Shown here: in pieces, positions 21,877 through 32,961 of the stretch | Numbering within the stretch: position 1 is the first letter of the stretch | Layout of the letters: the number at the start of each line of letters is the position of its first letter | Notes under the pieces: generated by a model | What the model was told of the DNA's origin: nothing | Seen by the model: the letters and a program-made list of their open reading frames with translations, nothing else | Database searches by the model: none | Translations under genes and position numbers: made by a program | Source of the DNA: Diphasiastrum complanatum | Taxonomy: Eukaryota; Streptophyta; Lycopodiopsida; Lycopodiales; Lycopodiaceae | Direction: 5' to 3' | DNA: 64,000 bases | Assembly: GCA_029204225.1 (NCBI GenBank) | Contig: CM055108.1 | Location: 23,052,326 to 23,116,325 of the forward strand

Positions 21877-22509
21877 GCAGGTGAAAAAGTAACAGCTATA
21901 GATGTTTTGGTGACACATATTTTTGACAGTACACCAAGACTGCTCATCATTGTATATATGATTGTTTGTTGATGTAGAATCTCAATTGCTTTATAAATGG
22001 CCTCTTGTAGATTTTAAAAATTGTCAACTACCTCTTGCACAAATGAAGAAATTCATGAGTTGACAAAGGCGTCAAACTGAATGGTTTTTGAATTCTTTTG
22101 TAGTCTTTTCTTTATGTTGCCTTTTAGTTTTCAAGTAATTTGGCTCTAAATTGAATGTATTAAACTAAAAGCAATGACAATGTAAATTGGCGTGCTGAGA
22201 TTATCAATGCGGAAGCTCCAGTACTTTTTGCAAAAGCATGTAAGCTGTTTATTCTGGAATTGACATTGCACTCATGGATCCATCCAACATCCCCGAGGCA
22301 ATTAGCAGAGCTAATATTTTTTATTTTCTGGTGGACATAGTTCCTCGTGATGAGTTTAAGGCAAGGCAAAAGATATTTTCCAATTATTTGTTTTGTAGTT
22401 TGACTCATTTTTAGCAATGATGCTTGCCACTGATTGGATTGCTTTTCATTAGCTTCTATACAAACTGGGATAAGAATATACGAACCCTAATACTATAGTG
22501 ACGACACAA
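21877..22509. other. no gene recognised
   Basis: AT-rich DNA. The 85-codon minus ORF at 22,160-22,417 has no recognisable motif. Confidence 0.35.
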
Positions 22510-23267
22510 CCAGAGTGAGTGGATAATATTTTCACCAAAGCATTAGGCATGGACTTGTTTATGAAGCATATAACTCAACTTGGAGTACTATCTTAATATA
22601 TTCTAAAACTAGTTGAAGAGGGAGCGTGAAAAATTGTCAACTAGTTTAAGATTTTTTGTGTTGAGTTTATTTGGCAATTTTGAGGCCAATACGCAGTTTA
22701 AACTTAGAGATAGACTTTACAAAGTTAATAGTTCCTAAGAACAGTGGATTTACTATTTTTGGTGACTTGTTGAGAAGGTCGCATATAGACCTACTGTAAT
22801 TGGCTTATTCATGTGCATTGAATCTAGTCATTTTAGATCTAGGATTTGGAAGAGATCTAGAACCTTATCAGTAGTAAGAGCATCCAAATAGGGCAAAGGG
22901 TTGCTATAAATAGGCTAGAAGCATGGGAGCATTTCATTGCTCTCATTCACTCTTATGGAAGATCTCTCTGTGGGTTCTACATCCATTTTTGCATTTTGGT
23001 GATGATCTAGTTGATTATTGTGTATAGAATGCTATTTTTCTTATATGTATGATTTTCCACATGTGAGTATTGTTGTTGTACGGATGTTGTATGGACTAGA
23101 ATAGTAAATTGACCTACATATGTGATTTTGACAAGTTCTTGTTGAGTTTACATCATCTATGTGTAGTAGATGCAATATTTCTACATTTTATGAAGCCAGA
23201 TGTGCTTTTCATTTTGGCCATAGATCAAAGGGCATAATTAGATCTTTGTGATCTAATTTTCTTCACA
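22510..23267 (+). mobile_element. copia 3' end: RNase H tail plus LTR (relative of family B)
   Basis: The piece starts with the end of RNase H, read as N-I-F-T-K-A-L-G-M-D-L-F-M-K-H, then the polypurine tract GAAGAGGGAG at 22,615-22,624. The LTR (22,625-23,267, 643 bp) begins CGTGAAAAATTGTCAACTAG and ends TTTTCTTCACA. It contains a TATA-like GCTATAAATAGG near 22,901. The LTR is a diverged relative of family B, with a similar start, a similar TTGAGGCCAA block and a similar end. Everything 5' of the RNase H tail is missing. A TG microsatellite begins at the last base. Confidence 0.8.

Positions 23268-23352
<85 letters not shown>
23268..23352. repeat. compound (TG)24(GA)17 microsatellite abutting an LTR end
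   Basis: The TG run starts within 5 bp of the LTR terminus at 23,267 and passes into GA at 23,319. Confidence 0.97.
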
Positions 23353-23355
<3 letters not shown>

Positions 23356-23509
23356 TAATCACTAACACAATGAAAGCAAATAGTGAGAAGATGCACTCAA
23401 AAATGCTTCTAGGTTTTTGGAAATTCAAGTTCACGTGGATGTGCCACGGCATTTTTTTTTACGCATGGCAGTGCCACGTGTGGCAAAAACTGGATATTTT
23501 TTTAGTACG

Positions 23510-23679
23510 GTTATGGGTATGTGTATGTGTGTGTGTGCGTGTGTGTGTATGTATATGTATATGTATATGTCTATACGTGTATATGTTTATGTGTATTTTT
23601 GTATGTGTATGTGTATGCGCATGTGTACAAGTATGTGCATGTGTATGGGTATGTGTGTATAATTGTGTATGGGTATATA

Positions 23680-23710
<31 letters not shown>

Positions 23711-23793
23711 GTGTATGTGTGCATGTATATGTGTATGTGTGTGTATGTGTATGTGCATGTATGTGTATGTGTATGTACATGTATGTGTTGTGA
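23510..23793. repeat. (GTATGT)n-type satellite-like array
   Basis: A degenerate alternating array of GTATGT, GTGTAT and ATATGT words runs for about 280 bp. Val/Cys/Met ORFs on the plus strand and His/Thr/Tyr ORFs on the minus strand are artefacts of it. Confidence 0.95.
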
Positions 23794-24473
23794 AAAATTG
23801 TCAATTTTGACAAATCTAGATTTAAACCATGTAAATATGTATATTGGTGGGTCCCATGCGTGTGAGGCTATGTTGCCACATGTGAATCTACTCTATAATA
23901 GGTTAGATCATGTTCATAGGGTTGGTCAAGTTTTTTTGGTGATGATTCCTATATTATAGGACCAAAATATCCCTAAAATCATGGAGTTGGTTGATCAATC
24001 TAGCCACCAACATGGCAAAACTCAAGGGTTAGGCTAGAATGGCAAATTAGGACAAAATTTCTCAATCATATTCCTTATTACATGCTGGATTTTCACATAG
24101 CTCGAGGTGGGGAAGAGCTTTTCTATGTACTATCACCTCTCCATAGTAATGCCTTAGAAAAATTTTGAGAACTTAGTGGCTATCTCAACTTCTACCACTA
24201 TGTACTCTGTTTCTTTTGTGATCTAAATGAAATCTAAGTGTTCTTAGCTTCATAACCTGTCTGCAGGCCGTATTGAAGGTCGTACCACATATGTTGGGGT
24301 CGTATCTTCATAATAATCAATGATTTATGGTTGCTCTTCTTTGATGTGTGTAGAATTTCCAATCTAGATCTTGATTTTTGATGTCTAGTTTGCATTCAAT
24401 AGTTAATCAATCAATCAATCCCTCTTCTGAGTCATTATTAGGCTCATTTTAGGTCCAAAGTATAGTACTTTAA
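23794..24473. other. no gene recognised
   Basis: No ORF with recognisable motifs. The sequence near 24,120-24,430 loosely resembles LTR-type DNA ending in AATCAATCAATCAATCCCTC, but I could not define ends. Confidence 0.3.
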
Positions 24474-24736
24474 CATGTGCATGTGTGTGTATGTATGTAT
24501 GTGTGTGTGTATGTGTATGTGTATGCATATGCGTATGCGTATGCATATGCGTATGTGTATGTGTTTGTGTATAAGTGTATGTGAGTATGTGTATGTATAT
24601 GTATATGTATATGTACATGTACATGTATGTGTATGTGTATTTGTATCTATATGTATGTATGTCTAGGTGTATGCCTATGTTTATGTGTATGTGTAGTCAA
24701 AAAATAGGCTTGTATGTGTGTGCATATGTATTGTAT
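24474..24736. repeat. second (GTATGT)n-type array, fused to a copia fragment
   Basis: The same kind of array as at 23,510-23,793, about 260 bp. It runs directly into integrase sequence at about 24,737, so the 5' part of the next copia element has been replaced or lost here. Confidence 0.92.
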
Positions 24737-26720
24737 GTATAAAAACAGATCCATTGTGGAGATGGCTAGGGCAATGCTTAAGATCAAGGGTTTGCCAAAT
24801 ACCTTTTGGGCAGAAACATGCAACACAGCTACTCATATCCTAAATCGGTGTCCTATGAAGTTTGTGGAGGGTAAGACACCTTACGAAGCCTTTATTGGAA
24901 AGAAACCTAATATTTCTCATTTACGAGTATTCCAAGGCGTATAGGATGTATGACACAGATGCACAAAAGATCGTGATTTCCAGAGATGCTACTTTTGATG
25001 AGATGGGTCAAAATGACCAAATAAAATTGACAATTGATCCCTTTGATGATAAAGCTAAAGTGCAAGTGAAGGAAGAAGTTCGTGTTGATATGGAAGAGCC
25101 AATGGATAAAGACAGGGTTAATAATGAGATTCCTAGGAGAGTGCCTAAGTGGTGCTTGTCGGTAACAAGTGATGCTAATAAAGGAGATACTCCTGAATCA
25201 AGTGAGCAGGGAGAGCTTAGAAGATCAAGTAAAAATTGAAAACCTCTTACAAGATTAGAGATGAATCTAGCCAAGGAGTGGTGTGAAGCTATGGAAACAG
25301 AAATGGAAGCTATATCGAAAAATAAGATGTGGAACTTGGTTGAGCTACCTGATGGTAAGATGCCTATCACTTGTAAATGGATATACAAGATCAAATATGG
25401 AGCTGATGGGCAACTCAACAAGTACAAAGCACGGTTGGTTGCAAGAGGGTTTGAGCAGCAAGAAGGTATTGATTTTGAGGAAACCTTCGCACTCGTAGCT
25501 AAGATGGTAACTATACATTCTATCATTGCTATTTCTGCTTTCTATGGTTGGAAGATCCAGCAAATGGACGTTAAATCTACTTTTCTTAATGGAATGTTGG
25601 ATGAAGAGGTGTACCTAGTACAACCTCAAGGATTTGTTGAGCCAGGGAGAGAGCATCTCATCTGTAAGCTCAACAAAGCCATTTATGGATTGAAGCAAGC
25701 ACCACGGGCGTGGTACTCTTGCATTGATGAACACTTCAAGCAAAGGGGAATGGTAAAGAGTGATGCTGATCCTAATCTTTACATTCTAAGACAAGATTCG
25801 GATATATTGTTCATTGTGTTGTACGTAGATGATTTGATTATTATAGGAAGTAATGAGAGCTTAATTGATGAAATAAAATCAGATCTTTCCAATGTTTTTG
25901 ACATGAGTGATCTAGGATTGATGCACTATTGTCTTGGCATTGAAGTATGGCAAAAGGAAGACATGGTCTTTCTTACACAAAGCAAATATGCACGAGATTT
26001 GTTTTATAAGTTCAATATGCAGGATTGTAAGTGTTTGAGAACACCTATGGATGTCAACATGAAGCTTATTGCATATGATGAATCTAAGAAAGTGGATGCT
26101 TATTTGTATAGACAGTTGGGTTTGATTTATTTGACACACACACGACCTGATATTTCTTATGCTGTTGGTGTTGTTAGTCAGTTTATGCAAGATCCTAGTC
26201 AAGCACACTGGAAGTTTGCTAAACGTATTCTCAGATACATTCGAGGGACATTGAATTTTGGTTTGAAGTATGATCAGCCTGAAGCGTCAATGTTGGTAGG
26301 TTATATAGATGCCGATTGGACAGGTAATATTGATGACAAAAGATCTACTAGTGGTCAACATTCAGTTATGGTATAGCTACAATTTTATGGAGCAGCAAAA
26401 AGCAACCTACAGTAGTCTTATCATCGACGGAATCTGAATATCGAGCACTCAGCAATGCTACACAAGAAGCAATATGGTTATGAAGATTGCTTGTGGATTT
26501 AGGTCAACCACAGGTGGATGCGACTACTATATCTTGTGATAATCAAAGTTGCATTCACCTTGCCAAAAATCCAGTTTTACATGCTCGAACCAAGCACATC
26601 AAAATACACTACCATTTTGTTTGAGAGAAAATTCTTGATGGAGCCATTGATCTTGTTTTTTGTAGATCTGAAGATCAAATGACAGATATTTTACTAAGTC
26701 ATTAGGTAGATGTAAATTTG
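24737..26720 (+). pseudogene. copia integrase end, reverse transcriptase and RNase H (family E)
   Basis: The reading opens with K-N-R-S-I-V-E-M-A-R-A-M, just past where the third catalytic residue of integrase would be, then G-K-T-P-Y-E-A-F-I-G-K-K-P. After a frameshift near 24,940 it continues as Y-D-T-D-A-Q-K-I-V-I-S-R-D-A-T-F and an acidic linker. The RT is a 371-codon open frame (25,261-26,376) with C-K-W-I-Y-K-I-K, Y-K-A-R-L-V-A-R-G-F, Q-M-D-V-K-S-T-F-L-N-G, Y-G-L-K-Q-A-P-R-A-W and an intact YVDD box in F-I-V-L-Y-V-D-D-L. RNase H continues past a frameshift at about 26,376 with S-S-T-E-S-E-Y-R-A-L and C-D-N-Q-S-C-I-H-L, and contains several stops. Confidence 0.88.
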
Positions 26721-27026
26721 AGAGGTTTTGTACTCTATTAGGAATAGAAGAATGTAATTTTATCATTGAGGGAGAGTGTTAGAAATCAATGATAAACTTC
26801 ATTGTTACTATTTACGAGGTACATTAATGTTGACAGCTGTGACCAACTATCATTAGCCATAGGGTAGCCTATTAGTCGACTCGTAGGTCTTCTCTCTCTA
26901 TCAGGGGTTCAAGGTTTATTTCTACATTTGACATTCGGTATGATATAGAGTGATAGTGTGATTGTGTGTGTTCTTATTCCGCCTTATTGTGGTGAATGGT
27001 TGATGTTGCATATCTGATTGTTGACA
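24737..27026 (+). mobile_element. Ty1/copia family E, 5' truncated
   Basis: The plus-strand element retains the end of integrase, a complete-looking reverse transcriptase, RNase H, a polypurine tract (TTGAGGGAGAG, ending 26,776) and a 3' LTR that begins TGTTAGAAATC at 26,777. The LTR end is uncertain. TTGTTGACA at 27,026 is the best candidate, giving about 250 bp. The missing 5' part (LTR, gag, protease, integrase core) is replaced by a microsatellite. Confidence 0.85.
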
Positions 27027-28259
27027 ATGGATTATTTCATTAACCCATGATGGATATGACTATGAGATCCCATTTGCACCCATGCTTGTGGCCAAGACAT
27101 TTAGCCTCTGCCACTCAACTATTAAAACGATAGTCTCTTACTTTTTTCTACTTGACCACGCAGCTATTAAAATCAAAACCAATGATGGATATATGATCTC
27201 GTAGATCAAAAACCATAACCTTCGAGACAATTGAGCTCTTCTTTGGTGCAACCATCTTCAATAGGTCCAGTTCAAACTCCTATTGGTCATGGTGACCAAG
27301 ATGGACAACTCCACTATTGTTTATGACTAGACCTCCTTCCACATTAAAGGGTTGCAAGCAGTCTTTAGATGTCCCATCCAAACTACTTGTGGTGGTCATT
27401 GTAACTATCACCACCAATTCGAACAGGACATGACAACCTCTAGCCTACAAGATCGTGCAACTTGAAGCTTGCCAGCAAATACCTGACTAATTTGCCTTAA
27501 CTCCCTCACCCTCACCTCAAGTTATCCATGTATCTCAATGTAAAGGGAAGCACCTCCAGACTCTACTTACAAGACACACACAAAAAAATAACAATGCAGC
27601 AAAACCACCCAACCAATAAGAAGCTAATAATCAATCTCCAATACCATCACTCCCAAGCCATGAGATAGGATGCAAGTCTGAGAGAGAGAAAACTAGCAAC
27701 GAAAATTGACAACATAAATGGGAGGACAACGAGTTTCTCCATGGATATATAGGCTTTGTTTTATATGTGCATGCCCCCATGTAAGCCTAGAATATTCCTT
27801 CGTACATGCTTTTCATTACTATTGATAGCCTACACCATGCCGAAAGCCTCCTAATTCATGAAAAAGTTCCAAATGTCATTAGATGTGTGACTGAGTACTC
27901 ACAAGTTTATTAATTACATCTTTGGCCTACTTCAAAATAATGAGACGTAACCGATAATCTTGAATACTGGAGTACATGTATTCAAGTCTAGGACTAAGTT
28001 GAATTTTATGTTTAGGACTTGAACATAACATTAGAAAAATTAAAAAAATTCTTCTTTATGCTTCCAAGTCTCTCAGATGAATCATCATCCTCAGTCTAAC
28101 TCCGCTGAATCAAACAATAAAAAATAGAATAGTTTCTCAATTGTTTATCTTTAATTCTGAGTACTCTCTCAAGTTGTAAAAATAAACAAAACGATAAATT
28201 TTTTAAATGGGATAAATCCTCATTAGATCCAACTGTATCACCTTCAGATGTCCTTAATT
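27027..28259. other. no gene recognised
   Basis: There is no long ORF and no recognisable motif on either strand. The left part may still be family E LTR or its flank. Confidence 0.35.
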
Positions 28260-28447
28260 CTAACTAGCTTATATGAAATACTAGGTGTGCAGTAGATTTT
28301 CATTGAAGATAGACTAGTTTATAATCTAAAGAACCAATTTTTCGTGCAATCTGAAATGGTCCACAATATCTAGTTGATAGTTTATAATGCTTGTTTATAC
28401 ATAATGTCCTAGAATATACCCAGTCAATCTCGGAGATCTCTTTAGAT
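28260..28447 (-). pseudogene. gypsy integrase C-terminal domain
   Basis: The minus-strand reading has I-D-W-V-Y-S-R-T, then K-L-S-T-R-Y-C-G-P-F-Q-I and I-G-S-L-D-Y-K-L. This matches the G-D-x-V-x-L ... L-S-x-R-Y-x-G-P-F pattern at the end of gypsy integrases. The Gly before Asp is Ile. It continues the piece at 33,793. Confidence 0.7.
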
Positions 28448-28452
28448 CGGCA

Positions 28453-29285
28453 TGTGAAAAATGCAAAAATAAGCTTGGTAGAGGCCAAAAATCTTGTATA
28501 TAGATAAACACACATGTGTGGAGCCTGTTCCCACGTGTGAAACTAGTGTACTTGTCATGTACCATAATCATATAGGATGTACATATGATTTAATTCAAGT
28601 TCTAGTGGCTAAAAAGGCCAAAAACTAGTTTTCTAGACATATGACACATGGCATCAATCTATTGATTGCATGAGTCACATCCTTTGGTTAGGTATCATAT
28701 CCCATGTGTAGAGGATAGCTCACACATGTGGAATAAGCTTAAGTAGGCAAATTTTGAGTTCTAGAAGATTTCCAAGTAGATCTCCATATAGAAGGAAAAT
28801 AGACCAAAAGTGCTCAAAATAGAAGGTTTTGAGCAAGTGTCAGTTTTGCATGATGAATCATCATATTACAAAGCACCTTCACACATGTGGGATCAGAGGG
28901 ATGATTAGTACCACGAGCTCCCACTTATTGTATATATAGAGCCACATTTTGGCCATAATCATTGTGAGACACCAATCTTGGTTTTGGAAGCAATTTTGAG
29001 TGATTCTCTCCATTTGTCTACATTTGTTTTGATTGTTTTGAGGTTCTATCAATGTGCACTTGATTTTCAGGTTGGAGTCCGTACTCAGACAGTGTTTCAC
29101 ACGTGTTAAATCATAAAGTACACTTACCTTCAATTAATGATTGTTCTTGTTAGGATTTTGTGTCTAGAATTGATCTAGATTGATCTTAATATGAAGTAGA
29201 TTGAGAGATCAAGTAATCTGACAACCAATCCCTCTTGAGGATCAGATTAGGATCCACTCTTGGTCCTTTTTGTACTTTTTCCACA
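28453..29285 (+). repeat. LARD-like element 5' LTR, 833 bp
   Basis: Direct repeat of 32,962-33,792 with TG..CA ends. It contains several copies of CACATGTGG/CACGTGTG-type palindromic words and a TATA-like TGTATATATAGAG at about 28,929. Confidence 0.92.
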
Positions 29286-29297
29286 TGGTATCAGAGC
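29286..29297 (+). other. primer-binding site, LARD-like element
   Basis: A perfect TGGTATCAGAGC directly after the LTR, complementary to the 3' end of initiator-Met tRNA. Confidence 0.93.
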
Positions 29298-31264
29298 CTA
29301 GTACAAGAGGTTTTGTTGAAATTGATAGGGTTAATCCAAACCAAAGCCAAAATTAGCAGCTTTTTGGAAACTAGTCAAATTTTGTGTAGCGAGTTGGATT
29401 TGATAGCTATCCTCAAAATTTTTGGTCCAAATCTTGTTGTGGGCTGTAGGAATCCTTTTCACACGTGTGAGGCTGTACAGATCCGATTTTGACAAAGAAA
29501 TTTCAAAAATTTGTAGAATTTGACTCACATATCCAATTTGAGTGATTTTTAGTGCAAAATCAAGCATTTTCTATAGAGAATCTAATGCCTTGATTAGTTC
29601 TTGGATTAGATCAGCCAAGAAATCAAATTTGAAGCTTGAATTAGGTGCAAAAATTGATTAGCTCTGATTTTTTGAGTGCATGTTAAAGTTGAGAGAGATT
29701 TTGCTAAAAATCATAGATTAAGGAGTGATATGCAAGGTGAGATGTTGAAATCCATTGTATCATCACTCTAGATTTGTTCAAGAGTGATCGGGTCAAGTTT
29801 AGAAGCATCAATTTGCTAGAAAACATCCTTGGATCTGTCCTCCAAGTGAAACCTTTGAGAGTTTCTAGTGCATATAGAGCATCTATGCAAATCTTTTATA
29901 GAATTTGACATAGATTGGCTTTAATTGAGAGTTCTAGAAAAGAGATTGAGATCCAAGTCACATTGTTCAACCCTAGTCAATTTGTTTGAGTGATTGTAAG
30001 GTTTGAAAAGAGTCATTAAGGTAGGTGTCTATGGCAAATGTGTAGAGAGAGATCCAATTTTCTAAGAGTTTCTTCCTTTGTAGAGGGCAAGATCTAGAAG
30101 CTCATTATGTGTTGTTATTGGTGGAGAGTTTGTCTCTTCCTAGGTGATCAAATCTTTCTAAGTGGCATTAGCTCTTTGAAGCACAATATCTTATTGAAAA
30201 AAATCACCACTTTTGATTTTGAATTTCATTCCAAGTCTTAAAAAGTAGAGTAATTGGTGGAATCCAATAGGAGTGATTGAATTCAATTTGTTGAGCAAAA
30301 ATTGACATAGAATGTATGAAACTCAAATTAGTTCTATTCAACTTTCTTTGTGAGAGTGTGAGGGTCAATTTGAGATCCCATTGGATGTCTAGAATGAGGA
30401 GGAGTCCATATTTGAGTATTCATGCATGGTTGAGATCTTTGTGAATCTCTAGTTGTCTAATTTTTTAAGCTTTGTGAAAAATTGGTGGTATAGTTTGTTG
30501 TCAAATCAACATCGTTGTTTGCTGGGCATCTATCACAACTCATCAATATCAAGTGCATAGGTAATCTTCATTCTAGCATTGAAGTCACCCAACAATGGAT
30601 TATTCGCCCTCGTTGAGAAAAAAATGGTCAACTATTAAGTCTCCATGTGGTGAAGTACTTGTATCCTTAGTAAAAGATGTCCCTCGGGGGAAGTAGCAAG
30701 CTCCAATGAGCACTTCCTTATTCAAAATATAATCACTGCTTATATCCTGGATCCATATGTATCGGGTATGGGCATCGCATTGTAGTATCATGAGTGAGAT
30801 CTGAAGGAAATATTTTGAGATACGAAATAAATGATCCCGCCATATTTTTGACCTCCCACTGTTAGTTCTCCTCTTTGTTGCACATTCATGTATTTGAAAC
30901 AAAACCCATCTTTTGTTCAAGAATCTCAAGTGTTGAGAGAACTAGTCAAGTGAAAAGGAAAATCTAGGTGTTAAATCTTTTTCGTATCCATTTCAACTTT
31001 CAAAAGAAAGAGTCATTGGTATTCGATGAGTCCACTAGGAGATTGGATTTGATTTCTTTAGTGATTTGATTCAAAGATTGTGTGCTTTTGTCTTAGTGAT
31101 CAAAGCAAAGTTTCCAAGTGACTAGTCATTACTATGAAGATTGATTCTTAGGTTTGTGAGCTAGATCTTTTCTAGATCCTTCTAGATTGTTGAAGATGTT
31201 CAAAGCTAGTCTCTTGAAAGTCACAAAATACATTTGTAGAATCATATCACAGGTTTTTATTCAC
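29298..31264 (+). other. leader of the LARD-like element
   Basis: Nearly 2 kb of non-coding sequence between primer-binding site and the gag remnant, AT-rich, with no plus-strand ORF of note. A minus-strand LINE-like fragment lies inside it. Confidence 0.6.
30540..30929 (-). pseudogene. LINE-type endonuclease fragment (tentative)
   Basis: On the minus strand, one frame reads K-E-V-L-I-G-A-C-Y-F-P-R-G-T-S-F, like the G-x-Y-x-P strand of an APE-type endonuclease. After a frameshift, another reads N-N-P-L-L-GDFNARMKI, matching the G-D-F-N-A catalytic motif of that fold. The spacing between the two is right for the family. The fragment is short and I see no poly-A tail or target duplication. It interrupts the leader of the LARD-like element. 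Confidence 0.4.
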
Positions 31265-31438
31265 ATGGCATCAATAGGTGGCATCCTATTGAAGGAAAGA
31301 AAGGATCCTAAGTGCAACCTTTGTGGCAAGGAAGGATATTTTTCCTCAAGATGCTACAAAAAGAAGACCAATCCATCCAAGAAGAACCAAAGCAAGGGGG
31401 CCAAGGAGAAGGATGGAGCTTCAAGTTCGAAATGCTAA
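31265..31438 (+). pseudogene. gag zinc-knuckle remnant
   Basis: From an ATG at 31,265 the frame reads MASIGGILLKERKDPKCNLCG, then K-E-G-Y-F-S-S-R-C and a Lys-rich tail. The CCHC knuckle has Tyr in place of the zinc-binding His. The frame stops at 31,438, after which a second Cys-rich stretch follows in another frame. Confidence 0.6.
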
Positions 31439-31483
31439 TACAAGAAGGACAAGTCCAAGGAAAGGTGTTTCCTTTGTGGAAAG

Positions 31484-32323
31484 GTGAATGAGGCTTGGAG
31501 TCTCAGAAGGACTTGCAAGATTTGTCTTCAAGAGTCCATCACAACACATGTCAAATCTTTTGAAATTTTTCATTTGGAAGTGCTTTGTTTGGTTCAAGAT
31601 ACAAAGATAGATGTCACTTTCATGAAAGTAACTTGGATCTATTCTATGTCCTTGGAAAGTATTTTGCTTGGAATTTTAGATAAGTTTAAACTTATTGTTA
31701 TGATCCAAAAGAAATCAATCAAGAATAAGGAGCAATCAGAAAATGAAAATAGTTTGATTTATGCTCTCATGTCAACTTATGAAAAACCATTTTGCTTTGA
31801 AGAGATTTCTGTATCTCAAAGGTGGATTAAGGCAATACTAGTTGAGTGTGATACCTTAAAAGATAGCAAAATATGTTTTCCTTGTAGGCTTACATTAGTT
31901 ATAAAGTCAAGGAAATGGAAATATCTTCATAATTTAGGATCTTTTCGTTTCAATAAGATCATGAATGATGTGTTCATTCATAAAGATGAAAATTGTAAGT
32001 TTTCAATCTTAAAGGCAAGTTGTAAACTTCTTATGAGAATAAGTGAAGCATCCAAAGTGGACACTTATATCCATAAGCAAGTAGTTAGCCTTGTTGAGAT
32101 GGAAATGCCTTTTGATTTCAATATTAGAAAAATCATGCCAAGTTGTCGTGATTTTTGGACTTATGTTTCTAGCATAAGTAATTTTGATAATCATAGGAAG
32201 TGCATATTGTGTGGTCATAGTTGTTGTGATCATTATGAGACATGTAGGTCTCGAATTTCCATCAAGAAGGAGCACCATGAAGAGGATCTTAAAGAATCAT
32301 CTCAAGGTTTGAATTCAAATTAA
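31484..32323 (+). pseudogene. unrecognised 279-codon ORF of the LARD-like element, possible RT-start remnant
   Basis: The frame is open but poorly conserved. Near residues 95-150 it reads E-K-P-F-C-F-E-E-I-S-V-S-Q-R-W-I-K-A-I-L and later S-R-K-W-K-Y-L. This recalls the copia RT start (P-x-x-F-x-E-A ... W-x-x-A-M ... K-W-x-Y), but no later RT motif follows. A module K-A-S-C-K-L-L-M-R-I-S-E-A-S-K-V-D-T-Y-I near residue 185 recurs in the next ORF. Its C-terminus has a Cys/His-rich C-I-L-C-G-H-S-C-C-D-H. Function unknown. Confidence 0.4.
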
Positions 32324-32335
32324 TTAGAAAGCAAA

Positions 32336-32821
32336 TTGTTATTTCATCAAATGTATGCTCTTGAGTCATGTAAGAGCAAAAGTGATTTGTTCACTCATAG
32401 TTTGAAAATTTGTATTGAGGCAAATTGTAAACTCTTTATGAGAGTAAGTGAATCATCTTCTAAAGACACTTATCTCCATAATGAAGCCTTTAGCCTCATT
32501 GGATCTGAGATTAGCATGGTAAACAAAGAAGATATGATGCAAACACTTTGTTATTATAGCATGCATAGCCTTGCCAATTCGGATAAGTCTAATTCTCTAG
32601 ATCATGGTAACATGATGTTAGATCTTTGTGATCCTAATAGGTCAAGAAGAAATCTTTATTTTCTTATGGAGGAGCATGCACATGAAGAAGGATCAAGCCT
32701 CAAAGTCAAGCATCTACATGAAATTTGGAAGGAATCAATTTTGAAGATGCTAGGATGGTGCAAAGCTCTCAAGTTCATCAAAGATGTCAACATCAAAGAA
32801 GCATTATCATGGATATGGTGA
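32336..32821 (+). pseudogene. unrecognised 161-codon ORF of the LARD-like element, duplicated module
   Basis: The frame contains E-A-N-C-K-L-F-M-R-V-S-E-S-S-S-K-D-T-Y-L followed by H-N-E-A-F-S-L. This is clearly related to the module in the preceding ORF, so the interior includes an internal duplication about 390 bp apart. It has no domain I recognise. It ends about 130 bp before the purine tract. Confidence 0.4.
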
Positions 32822-32961
32822 TTTCAGATCAAAATCAAGCTCATTGGTTGATCTTCACACCTTTTGAACCAGCAAAGACCAATTCAGACCATGGAGTCAA
32901 GTTCAAGATCATCATGTTTTCCATCAAGCTAAATTTACCAAGCTAGATTTTTGAGGAGGAG

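Noticed and set aside
23459-24666. Val/Cys/Met-rich plus ORFs and His/Thr-rich minus ORFs
   Set aside because: They follow the GTATGT-type arrays and change with the repeat register. They are not genes.
25008-25526. 172-codon minus ORF rich in Ser and Ile
   Set aside because: It is antisense to the family E linker and RT, which carry the real motifs.
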